Below, piece after piece: positions 9,188-17,162 of a DNA stretch of 34,623 nt. Source of the DNA: Chondrus crispus (taxonomy: Eukaryota > Rhodophyta > Florideophyceae > Gigartinales > Gigartinaceae); NCBI RefSeq assembly GCF_000350225.1, contig NW_005178978.1, positions 199,064 through 233,686 on the forward strand, read 5' to 3'. The translations under genes and the position numbers were made by a program. Numbering within the stretch: the stretch's first letter is position 1; each line of letters begins with the position of its first letter. The notes beneath the pieces are model-generated. The model saw only the letters and a list, made by a program, of their open reading frames with translations. It was not told the DNA's origin and ran no database searches.

Positions 9188-9493
9188 ATGTCCGAAGAAC
9201 ATAAAAAGAATATGTATATACATGTATATAATGCAGTGACTGGAGTCACGCACGAAATCGAAGGAGCGGATTGCTGTCGCTCGTCGAAAAGGGGGATGTC
9301 GTGGCACAAGCAAGGGTGGAGACTTTCGGTCCGTCAGCGGCGTAAACCACCTGGAAAGGTGCGCGAGTTAACGCACGAAACTATACTGCACGGAGTAGCT
9401 GAATTGTTCTCTCGCCGTTTCCCTACAATGATAACGAAAATCGGCTCGCCGCCGTTACTGAGGAGGTCCATCGCTTATTTGTCGGTTGTTTAA
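9188..9493 (+). CDS. Hypothetical 101-residue ORF in the spacer of element A
   Basis: It begins with an ATG at 9188 and ends with TAA at 9493, on the same strand as pol. No recognised domain. The C-terminal half has a plausible mix of hydrophobic and charged residues, the N-terminal part is Lys- and Tyr-rich. It has no counterpart in element B. It may be an exon or a chance frame. Confidence 0.25.
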   Translation: MSEEHKKNMYIHVYNAVTGVTHEIEGADCCRSSKRGMSWHKQGWRLSVRQRRKPPGKVRELTHETILHGVAELFSRRFPTMITKIGSPPLLRRSIAYLSVV

Positions 9494-9544
9494 TCTGGTT
9501 GTGTTTCAACCCCTGTTTTGCTGTGCTTTCCTTTTTTTTGGTAA

Positions 9545-10567
9545 CGACGTACATCGACTCGCCAGTCTACGAGAAAAGGGAAGAACGAAGAGGAGTTTAA
9601 GCTAAAAGAGGGGAAGAAATGGGATGATGACATAAGGCCCGTCAACACGATCGGCGAACGCTTACCCGCGCGACGAACTCAACGGGAACTTTTCAACGAT
9701 CTCCAAACGGACATCCCGTACAACTATCGCGGTGGGAACCACTCCAACGAAGAGAACCGGTTTTTCGAGCTTTATCTTTTTTCTATCGTGATAAGGACAG
9801 GCCTATTTTTACAAATGAGTTGAGAGCCCTGAACGTGATCTCGATGAGGAGGAGATTGAGAGGGGGCTACTGCGGGAGGGCTCTCAAGTACTTGTGAAGT
9901 ACCACCCGATAAGAGAAGCGACACATCATGTTCGCAACGCACACGAGGGTCACACGGGGACACGTCTCAGGGCCTACAGGACGTCATGACGCGAAGGTTT
10001 AGTCCTCGGAAACGCGAAAAGACAACCCTGCCGCCCAGTGGACAATCCATTCCGTGACTTCAAAAGCCAGTTGTGAACTTGCGCAACGAGCAGAGGACCG
10101 CAGGTGCCTCAGAAGAGAAGAAGGGGACAATCTCTCAGAAGTCATTTATGAGACAGAATCACGATTGGGGAGTCTCCCCAAAGGGTGTAAGTGAATTCAT
10201 TTCACCTAACACCACAGTACGCCACGGACAGAAAAGTCACCACTCCTATAGAAGATGATTTGAGGGAAAGTCGCGGGTCCTGCCAAATCTTTCGTTGTTG
10301 TCGAACGCGGAATGCCAAGAAAAAAAACACATCTTGTGGAGGCAGGTATTGGAAAACTGGGGGATTTGATCAAGCAATTGCCGAACCGCATGGCAGCTAC
10401 ACGACCGAAAATTTCTGCTTCGAGGGATAGCTGTCGCGGAGGCAGCAAAACGGCAGAGGGCGGAACTGAATCTTGAGAAGGGACAAGGGGGAAGTTTGGA
10501 TTTAATCGAAGCTCAAAATAACTGCATCGAAAGCCTTAAGACTCAACAGAACAAGCACAACCCCTAG
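9545..10567 (+). pseudogene. Coding-like plus-strand tract 2 in the spacer of element A, several frameshifts
   Basis: Four successive open stretches in changing frames read as coherent protein: 9545-9823, 9819-9989, 10003-10194 and 10264-10476, then about 10390-10567. Each abuts or overlaps the next, as expected when one reading frame has been broken by small indels. The second contains REATHHVRNAHEGHTG, with a His/Gly spacing that loosely recalls an integrase H2C2 zinc finger, and the fourth contains EAGIGKLGDLIKQLP. A GTAAGT donor occurs at 10187. I infer a decayed gene carried between pol and the antisense gene; its function is unknown. The first stretch is preceded by a T-rich run and CTCGCCAG, a possible acceptor. 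Confidence 0.4.
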
Positions 10568-11093
10568 CAAGCGCATGCTGGAGATGCCCGAGGAGCGTAA
10601 AATGAACACCGGACGTCTCGACCAATATCCCCTTTATTCGAGTCGAATTAATTGGATCTACGCATCTGCCGCAAAGCGCTCGCTGAGCGCGCCCAAGGAA
10701 TGGAATACCAAGTTATTTTCAATGCCACACCGCTCGAAATGGGTTGTAGGTGAAGTAGGGCTCTCGTTGTCATACTACCTGCAGATATTTGTTGACCTGA
10801 TTGGAAAGGAGGGAAAGCCGCGCCAGGGTTGCGGTAAGGAGGAGGAAATTGGGAAAAAGAGGGGGAGATTGACAGAAGATGATATGCGAACGCAAGGGCG
10901 GGGTGCATACAATAAGAGGAGGAAGTCTACGGACCAAGGTGTGACCGGAGACGGATGGAGGCATGTTGCAAAGAAAATAAAAAAGAGAAAAAAAAGAGAG
11001 GAGGAAGCTGAGGAGGAGAGAACGCAAATTTACTCTCACAAGGGGGGTAATGATGCGAAAATGGGTTATGAGGGATCGTCCGTGAACAGCAGA
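10568..11093 (+). other. Purine-rich 3' flank of the antisense gene, element A
   Basis: The plus strand is increasingly purine-rich, with A/G runs at 10970-11020. It holds one AAGAGGAGGA box at 10914-10923 inside a roughly 48-bp island (10914-10961) that is well matched in element B (24628-24673) although the rest of the two spacers is unrelated. On the minus strand this is the 3' untranslated region of the antisense gene. I see no reliable gene here. Confidence 0.4.
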
Positions 11094-12947
11094 TCAACGG
11101 GACGGAGCACCGGAGCCGATTTCCTTCGGCAGAGAGGTGAGGAGACGGGCGAGGACGCGTAGGTCCTCCATAGTTGCACCCTGCAGCGCCTCTGCCTCTA
11201 CGCCATGGGCCCGGAGAAGTCGATGATAGACGCCTGAGGCGGTGTTGTTTTCTTTGGCAACTGAGGGTGAAGGAAGAGCCAAGGCAGGCGTGACGAGTGG
11301 CTCCTCACGTACAGGGGAAGTCTGACGTGGGGTCGGACCCACGTCAGACGGCGACACTTCTCGGACTGATAGGGTTTCAGTTGATTTTGTTGAGGGAAAC
11401 ACGACGCGAGGAGCACTTTCACGTGTGGATGGACCCACCGGAGGGGGGCGTGGCAGTGAACGAGCCGGGTGAGGTGGAATTGCAGGCAGAGACGGCTCGG
11501 TGAGACAAGGCGTTGGGGACTGTACGTCTGGCGTGGAAGGTTGGACCGCGGAACGAGAAGACGAAGGGCCGGACGGTCGAGGGCACACGCTCTCTGCACG
11601 AGGGTCCACGCCTCGCTCGGGAACGGCGTCGGGGATGGGGATTTGATTCCCGAACTGTCGACTCAGTCGAGCTTCTGAGGACGAGCACAACGTCGACGTC
11701 CAGGGGTTAAACCAGACGAAGTCGCCCTCCGCGCTGTGACTACGTCCGGGAGAAAAGGAGGGACGTCTCTTTGCGAAGGAGCGGGAAGAGTTGTGAGGGG
11801 GAACGCTGTCCCAGTCGATCTGCCTAATCTTGTCGAGCAGCGAGTGCAACTCGAGGTCGGTGTCGGCGCCACCCATGGAGACAGTGTAAGCCAGAAGGCA
11901 CATGAGCTCAACGAGCTTCGGGGGAAGGTACCACAGACGCCAACAATCATACGCCTCCCAAAGCAAGGTGCCAGCGACCTTCACGCACCACTCGGTCATG
12001 AAGACAACCCACAACCCGTGTCGGGGGTCGTTCAGGTGGCTGCCGAAGTATGTAAGGATGGGGCCCAATTCCGACCAAAATCCTTGGCAGACTTTAAACT
12101 GACCCCACCATGAGGGAAGCTGCTGGTATCGGTTGACGTAGTGTGACCGCGCGATCTCCACCGCCTCGATCATTTGGTATGCCAGGAAGTATCCTGTGTC
12201 CGACCTCATTTTGCGCTCGTACCGAACGGTGTGTTGGAAGAAGAAGAGGTTCCCGCGTTTCATGCGCGGGAAATTAACAGGGAGAATCGCACGCGTCCAC
12301 GACATTGCGTCATTCGTCACCGTCAATTGGTTATGCCATAAGCGGTTCGCTTCCAGTACGGGGTCACCATGGGTCCAACTGAGGAGACTGTCCAGATAAT
12401 GGCGCTCCCCCTCCGTGCGGAATTTCCACGTGTCGCAGCCGAAGGAAGGAGGAATAAGGGTGTCGGTCAAATGGAGGTCAAGCCGGGTGAGTACAGTGTC
12501 TATGAATCGCAGGGACAAGGTGCGACGGCCGCGTGGAGAGGAGTGACGAAGGATGGAGGTAGGAATGGCAATGCGGGCGCGCCAGTCAAAAGTGTGAATG
12601 GCTTGTAGGGGTAGTTGACCGAGTAACATGCCAGCGCCGTCTGCAAAACTATGTTCGATGGCAGCAACATCGCGGACGCCCACAGGGGAGAACCACTGGA
12701 AAGAGGCAAATAGGGAAGGATGTTCATGCATGGATTTGTCTTGTAGCCCATCGAGCGAGGGGTATCGACGGGCTACCCAAGAAGAATGGTAGCCCGGATG
12801 GAAGGCCGGTTCGGTAGAGTTGGTAACAGGAGGTAGACGGGGTATGGAAGGAAGACCCCGGGGCACTTCGGGCTTGCGAGGAAAGCCCACACCCGGACGC
12901 TTACGGATGGCACTATCGTCCGAGTGTTCCGACGGAGAAGGAAGCAT
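11094..12947 (-). CDS. Opposite-strand gene of element A, novel conserved protein (617 aa)
   Basis: This gene runs against gag-pol, between pol and the 3' LTR. The ATG at 12947 is supported by element B, where the protein also starts with Met-x-Pro-Ser-Pro, and the stop is TGA. I recognise no known family. Residues about 60-400 are a compact, Trp-rich conserved domain with motifs such as DGAGML, FGCDTW, FRTEGER, RSDTGYF, DPRHGLWVVF and AYDCWRLWYLPP. Residues about 430-560 are a Ser/Pro-rich linker, and a C-terminal motif follows (VYHRLLRAH, then a SLPK end near residue 605). No signal peptide or clear membrane segment is visible. The ATG is 125 bp from the 3' LTR, so its promoter must lie in that gap or in antisense LTR sequence. 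It is intact although pol in the same copy is broken. Confidence 0.8.
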   Translation of the reverse strand: MLPSPSEHSDDSAIRKRPGVGFPRKPEVPRGLPSIPRLPPVTNSTEPAFHPGYHSSWVARRYPSLDGLQDKSMHEHPSLFASFQWFSPVGVRDVAAIEHSFADGAGMLLGQLPLQAIHTFDWRARIAIPTSILRHSSPRGRRTLSLRFIDTVLTRLDLHLTDTLIPPSFGCDTWKFRTEGERHYLDSLLSWTHGDPVLEANRLWHNQLTVTNDAMSWTRAILPVNFPRMKRGNLFFFQHTVRYERKMRSDTGYFLAYQMIEAVEIARSHYVNRYQQLPSWWGQFKVCQGFWSELGPILTYFGSHLNDPRHGLWVVFMTEWCVKVAGTLLWEAYDCWRLWYLPPKLVELMCLLAYTVSMGGADTDLELHSLLDKIRQIDWDSVPPHNSSRSFAKRRPSFSPGRSHSAEGDFVWFNPWTSTLCSSSEARLSRQFGNQIPIPDAVPERGVDPRAESVCPRPSGPSSSRSAVQPSTPDVQSPTPCLTEPSLPAIPPHPARSLPRPPPVGPSTRESAPRVVFPSTKSTETLSVREVSPSDVGPTPRQTSPVREEPLVTPALALPSPSVAKENNTASGVYHRLLRAHGVEAEALQGATMEDLRVLARLLTSLPKEIGSGAPSR

Positions 12948-13060
12948 GGTATTTTCGTCTTACCCTTGTAAGAACGCCGCGCAGAGTGATTGATGACTGG
13001 GAAACACGGTAAGGAACGGCAGGAGCTTGTACGATGGCTTGGCGCTGTACAAGGGCGCTC

Positions 13061-13072
13061 AGGAGGGGGATA
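13061..13072 (+). other. Polypurine tract of element A
   Basis: AGGAGGGGGATA lies immediately before the LTR start TGTAGTGCAAT, where the plus-strand primer should be. Element B has GGAAGGGGGATA at the same place. The 55 bp spanning this point (13029-13083 and 27451-27505) are much better conserved between the elements than the neighbouring antisense gene. Confidence 0.75.
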
Positions 13073-14138
13073 TGTAGTGCAATAATGGGCTATACAGGGG
13101 GGTGAAAAAAAGGAAAATATTTGGATTTGGATATGAAAAGTAGTCCGGGTTAGGGGGGACACACGTGTGAATATTTGCACAGTTTTAATTTTTAATTATT
13201 TTATTTAGTTAATTAGTTGGCATTAATTTTGCTGACACTACATTAGATCTAGGATCTAGCGCCGCGAGCTACTGTAGAGGCTCCGGCGGGGCGATATATA
13301 CCTTAGCCCTCTGACCACCAAGTCAGTAAAGGTAACCCGAGTTGCCAGAGTCTGATATCGCCTTGGTTGAAGTCCGTCTTTTACAAGACATTCCCTTTAA
13401 CTACAGATTACTTTATCCTTTGCGCTCGGGGGTCCCCTTTTTTCCTTATCAATTTTCCTTTGTTTCCCTATCCCTTTCTATCCCTAATTCTACCTATTTT
13501 TCCCTTATCTTGTGTTGGTGCCATTGGCCTCGGTTGCGACCGAACCGATGTAGGTGTTTCGAGCCATCGGGCGACACAGTTGACGTAGCGCTGCTACTGT
13601 GACCCATTTTCCAACGGAGACTGTTGCAACGACGTCTCCCTCGAAGGGCTCCGTCGTAGTACGAGCCAGTGTTGGTACCATCGGTGTCGGTTGCGACCGA
13701 ACCGGTGTAGGTGTTTCGACCCATCGGGCGGCACGGTTGACGTAGCGCTGCTACTTTCATTTCATCCCGTCGGGCTGCGTTGCGACGCCCCCGTCGAAGG
13801 CCTTGTCGCGTCACAAGGTGTCGAAGAAGCTCAACGACCATTGGCCTTACAACCCACTGGAACCGGGGTACCTACGTACGCGCCCCACCCCACCCCACAC
13901 TCGTCGAGCAGATCTCTTCGCAAGTCTCTACCACACCGATCCCGGGCCGGGCTGTTTCTCTGTGCCCCCCCTTATCAGGGATCTGGGCTACTACGAGTCG
14001 CAAGCTCGTTTAAACGGAGAAGGGAGAGTCGGACACTCCGTAGCCCTGTGCCATCGGCAGTTCTTCGTTTTGCTGCTGTTGTTGTTTTTGCTGGACCATT
14101 GGACCGCGGTCTCTGCCCGACAGGCGCATTGCACTACA
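13073..14138 (+). repeat. 3' LTR of element A (1066 bp)
   Basis: It starts TGTAGTGCAAT (13073-13083) and ends ATTGCACTACA (14128-14138), a perfect 11-bp terminal inverted repeat with the usual TG...CA ends. TATA box at 13295-13300. From 13166 on it matches the 5' LTR almost base for base. It passes without a spacer into an internal part of a different LTR (14139). Confidence 0.92.
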
Positions 14139-14551
14139 GCAACACGTCGGTAGTAGCGTTGCTACACGGTAACGATCCCGTCGGGTAGTGCTGAACAAGC
14201 CCCCGTCGAAGACCTTGAATTATACACAAGGTGCTGAAGACGTTCGCCGAGTATTGGCTTTACAACCCAGCGAACCGCGGTTACATCCTCGTAGACAAGC
14301 CCAACCCGCACTCGTCGAGCGCTCAAGTCTTTACAAGTCTCTACCACCATTATCCTCCCGGGCCGGGCATTTTTCCTTAACCCCCCCGTCGGAGTCGAGC
14401 TACCGTGGGCCGCAAGCCCACACAAGGGGAAAGGGAGTCTCGATCGCTCCGTAGCGCGTGCCATCGGCAGTGGTTGTTGCTGTTGTTGTTTTTCTTCTTT
14501 TTGTTTGACCGTCGGACTGTGTTTGCGGCCTGCCAGGCACATTGCACTACA
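14139..14551 (+). repeat. Partial 5' LTR of element B (5' part missing)
   Basis: This 413-bp segment corresponds to positions 28126-28536 of the 3' LTR of element B and ends in the same ATTGCACTACA. About 630 bp of the LTR's beginning, including the TATA box, are absent and the 3' LTR of element A stands in their place. It differs from its partner at roughly 7% of positions over the first 160 bp, more than the two LTRs of element A differ, so B is the older insertion. Confidence 0.85.
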
Positions 14552-14555
14552 AAAG

Positions 14556-14571
14556 TGGTCTCCCAACCTAG
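14556..14571 (+). other. Primer-binding site of element B
   Basis: TGGTCTCCCAACCTAG begins four bases (AAAG) after the LTR end, as in element A. The downstream leader contains a second copy of the LTR-end/primer-site junction, TTGCACTACAAAGGTGGTCT at 14628-14647, and repeats an ACCTAGAA box at 14592-14599. Confidence 0.7.
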
Positions 14572-14649
14572 AATTGTCTGCAGCAAACCCGACCTAGAAT
14601 TGTGTCGACGACAGCTTCGGTCTGAAGTTGCACTACAAAGGTGGTCTGG

Positions 14650-14697
14650 GTAACGGAGTCTCTTTTTTATTTTTGTTTGTAACTTTTTTTTGTGTAG
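14650..14697 (+). other. Candidate 48-bp intron in the gag leader of element B
   Basis: A donor GTAACG, a T-rich body and a strong acceptor (TTTTTTTTGTGTAG) end at 14697, 17 bp before the gag ATG. Element A has a similar candidate at the same position. It would remove leader only and leave Gag unchanged. Confidence 0.45.
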
Positions 14698-14714
14698 GTT
14701 CGCTCGTACGAGAG

Positions 14715-16718
14715 ATGTCGACAAGCGCACCCGGGGACGTCGGTCCCGGGGCGAGTAGGAGCGAATCGGCAAGGGCGTCGAGGATCCGGCGTGGTCCTCG
14801 CACCCGAAGCCAGGCCAATACGGCCACGGATCCCGAAGGTCAAGAACCCCGGACGGGGATTGAAGCCGACAAGGGTAACTTATCCTACAGGTTCGAGAAG
14901 ATGGGCGAGGAAATTCGCCAAGAGATGACGAAAAATCTCGAGGCTGAATTAGCCCTCGTCCGGAAGCAACTGGAGTCGCAAGCATCTGAGTTCCACACCG
15001 TTTTAGGAGAGCTGTCGGCTCGAGTGCATCTCGTCGAGAAGGAGCAAGGTGAAGCGACCGACGGTCTGGAGCCGGAGGTCCTAGCTTCGTTGAAAATTTC
15101 AGTCAAGGACGCAAGGCGCGACGCGAATCAAGCTTTGGAGTCCTTAGGTAAATTTAGAAGCAGTATCGACGACAGGTTCGACCGCGCCGCTCATCGTCTC
15201 AAGGACTTTGAACAGGTCGCCGGGCAAGAGCCGCTCCTAACGGGTCGAGAAGGCCACCGTCGATCGAAGAAGGACAAGGCCGCGGTGCAGCGGAGTTCCA
15301 AGTCGAAGACTTCGAAGAAGATTCTGCGACGCCGGAGCAAGAGTCACGGTAGTGACGAGCCGAAGGACCAAGACTCCATGACCGAGTCAAATGGTCGTTC
15401 CGAAGATGGTGACGACAGTTCGTCGAACCATTCGGGCGATTCCGAACATCGTTCAGAGGAAGGAAAAGGAATTTCGTCAAGCAAGAAAATTTCCTCCAGA
15501 CGAGGCGGAGTCACTTCGTCCGCCTCGCAGAGAGACAAGGACGCGGAGCCCGAAGATGTCGCAACGCGGCGCGGGCCGCGATGGGAGGAGTTGGAGGAGC
15601 TGAATCCGACCAACTACCTCTTCAAGAAATTACTTTCGTACCGAACGTACCGCTTGCGGAACCCGCAGACATATTTGTCAAGTTCCCGGCGGACCGCCGT
15701 GCGAAAAATCAGGAGAGATATTCCGCCTAAGGTGAAGAAGGACAACACGTTCACAAGTGAGGACGGAGTCCTTGTGTTGGATTTTTTGGCAAAATTAGTT
15801 CAGGAGTTCGATACTCAAGAAATGAACGAGGGGCAAGCGATCCGCTTGTTGCCCGAATTTCTAGGCAGCATCGCCCTGAGACAGTACACTTTGGCGTCTC
15901 AGACGGCCGGGTCCCACCACGGAAAGGTATCCGTTTGGCCGGAGGCCGCACAGTGGTTGTTGAGGAGTTTCGCAACCGACGAGGCGATCCGTCAAGCAGT
16001 GCTCGCTTTGCGAGAAGTTCAGCAAAGACCGTCTGAAGACGAGATGGAATTTTATATCCGTCTGACGGACGCGAACAATCGATGTGGAAACGTATATTCG
16101 ATGGAAGAACAAATGACGATGTTTATTGAAGGACTCGATTCGAGTATCAAGCCAATGGTATCTCAATACCGACAAGACAATCGGGACGTTTCGTTTTTGA
16201 GACTAGTTAATTACGCGAAGGCGCATGGCTCGGCGAGCCGCGCTAAAGACAAGAAGACCAAGAAGGTCACGATTCAGACGCCGTCGACGATCAGGGCGGG
16301 TAAGAAGCCGAGGGCTTCTTATCCCGGTCGCAAAAGTCATGCCGCCGTCCACTTAGCCGAGTCAATTTTCGCGTCAGATGAGCGTGGTGCGCACAGAAGC
16401 AGCGAAAATCACTATGAAGGAGCGTTGGTAGCCGAAGGCGAGTTTATTGAGCCATCCGAGGGCTACGGACACGAGGACTACGGGGCAAGCGGGTCGTCAA
16501 CTTTACCGACGCCCACATACACGACGGAGACGTTTTCAGAGCCCACGAATCCCGTGATGATGTTCCGGGGGCGCAGCCACACGCCGGCGTCGCGCATTCC
16601 GATGGAAGACAAGGGTACGACGTTTCGAAGGCCAGGCTGGATGGGAGGGCCGCAACATCAAGGAAGGCTGCCGGCCCGTGGAGGACCTAGGCCGCAATAT
16701 CCCGTCAAGAAGCACTGA
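14715..16718 (+). CDS. gag: Gag polyprotein of element B (up to in-frame UGA)
   Basis: This is the particle-forming protein of the second element, 667 residues from the ATG at 14715 (AGAG before it), the same length as in element A. It shows the same layout: charged coiled-coil N-terminal part, Ser/Arg/Lys-rich middle, capsid-like domain at about residues 350-515, basic KDKKTKKV tract, then a Gly/Pro-rich end. Differences from A are scattered single residues without any indel, which indicates selection on the protein. It ends in CAC-UGA at 16713-16718, directly before the zinc knuckle. Confidence 0.88.
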   Translation: MSTSAPGDVGPGASRSESARASRIRRGPRTRSQANTATDPEGQEPRTGIEADKGNLSYRFEKMGEEIRQEMTKNLEAELALVRKQLESQASEFHTVLGELSARVHLVEKEQGEATDGLEPEVLASLKISVKDARRDANQALESLGKFRSSIDDRFDRAAHRLKDFEQVAGQEPLLTGREGHRRSKKDKAAVQRSSKSKTSKKILRRRSKSHGSDEPKDQDSMTESNGRSEDGDDSSSNHSGDSEHRSEEGKGISSSKKISSRRGGVTSSASQRDKDAEPEDVATRRGPRWEELEELNPTNYLFKKLLSYRTYRLRNPQTYLSSSRRTAVRKIRRDIPPKVKKDNTFTSEDGVLVLDFLAKLVQEFDTQEMNEGQAIRLLPEFLGSIALRQYTLASQTAGSHHGKVSVWPEAAQWLLRSFATDEAIRQAVLALREVQQRPSEDEMEFYIRLTDANNRCGNVYSMEEQMTMFIEGLDSSIKPMVSQYRQDNRDVSFLRLVNYAKAHGSASRAKDKKTKKVTIQTPSTIRAGKKPRASYPGRKSHAAVHLAESIFASDERGAHRSSENHYEGALVAEGEFIEPSEGYGHEDYGASGSSTLPTPTYTTETFSEPTNPVMMFRGRSHTPASRIPMEDKGTTFRRPGWMGGPQHQGRLPARGGPRPQYPVKKH

Positions 16719-17000
16719 CTGGTGTGCTATCATTGTTATGAAAAGAGGCACGCCGCACCAACGTGCATACTTTCCCTCCGGGAAATGCATCGAGTTTTGG
16801 AAAATTATGAGGCGTTGTCTCCGATGGAGAGGTTAGGGATACCATCGACGAGTTACCTGAAGGTCAACAATTGGTTCGATTCGCAGACGGCGACCACGCC
16901 GAGTGCTTCAACGCCGAGGCCGAACCAACCCTTCAGAGGGCCCGCCGCGGGGCCCGCACCGTCGGATGTGAGGAGGATCCCGCAGCGGCAGGAAAACTAG
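16719..17000 (+). CDS. gag: In-frame Gag extension with CCHC zinc knuckle, element B
   Basis: The Gag frame continues for 93 codons after the UGA, to a TAG at 16998-17000, with the zinc knuckle Cys-X2-Cys-X4-His-X4-Cys at 16725-16766. The sequence around the stop (CAC-UGA-CUG-GUG) and the knuckle are identical to element A. The tail differs by about six residues and has no indel. Confidence 0.75.
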   Translation: MVCYHCYEKRHAAPTCILSLREMHRVLENYEALSPMERLGIPSTSYLKVNNWFDSQTATTPSASTPRPNQPFRGPAAGPAPSDVRRIPQRQEN

Positions 17001-17162
17001 AGAGAGGAATCTCGCATGAGTCGCGAGAGGCACAGGGTCGACGTACTGTGCCCGGGGCTCAGCCCCACTCCCCGTCTCTAAGGGAAAATCAGGCCCCGAT
17101 GAGGAGGTTGTTGGATTGATGGATAAGCCAAGCCCAAAGGGCCAGCTCAAGTCAAGAAAATT
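17001..17162 (+). other. gag-pol junction of element B
   Basis: The 21-codon AUG frame seen in element A is conserved (17016-17081). A single-base difference breaks the bridging frame into two parts that meet at TGATG near 17117-17121. The second part ends in the same AAAATTTTGAGC sequence, whose TGA overlaps the opening of the Pol frame at 17163. Here Pol happens to be in the Gag frame, separated by several stops. Confidence 0.45.

Larger units (their letters stand above)
1..14138 (+). mobile_element. Element A: Ty3/gypsy chromovirus LTR retrotransposon, left end cut by window
   Basis: The order is LTR, primer-binding site, gag, protease, reverse transcriptase, RNase H, integrase, chromodomain, spacer, opposite-strand gene, polypurine tract, LTR. 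The domain order PR-RT-RH-IN and the chromodomain after integrase place it in the Ty3/gypsy chromoviruses. From position 41 the 5' LTR matches the 3' LTR (13073-14138) with only about six substitutions and a C-run length difference over some 975 bp by eye, so the insertion is fairly young. Pol nevertheless carries two frameshifts and an altered integrase active site, so this copy should depend on proteins made by others. At about 14 kb it is long for the family, because of the 3.2 kb spacer and the antisense gene. The right flank enters a partial LTR of element B directly. Confidence 0.93.

Noticed and set aside
10187..10217. Intron from GTAAGT to CACCACAG in spacer A
   Set aside because: Only 31 bp, too short for most spliceosomes, and the joined frames do not continue.
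11198..11710. Short frames on both strands across the Ser/Pro-rich part of the antisense gene
   Set aside because: They are shadows of a low-complexity coding region, with no counterpart in element B.
13097..13160. Purine runs near 13097-13116 and 13152-13159 as the polypurine tract, with the LTR starting at TGTGAATA (13166)
   Set aside because: TGTAGTGCAAT at 13073 pairs perfectly with the LTR end and has its own purine tract directly before it, so these runs are inside the LTR.
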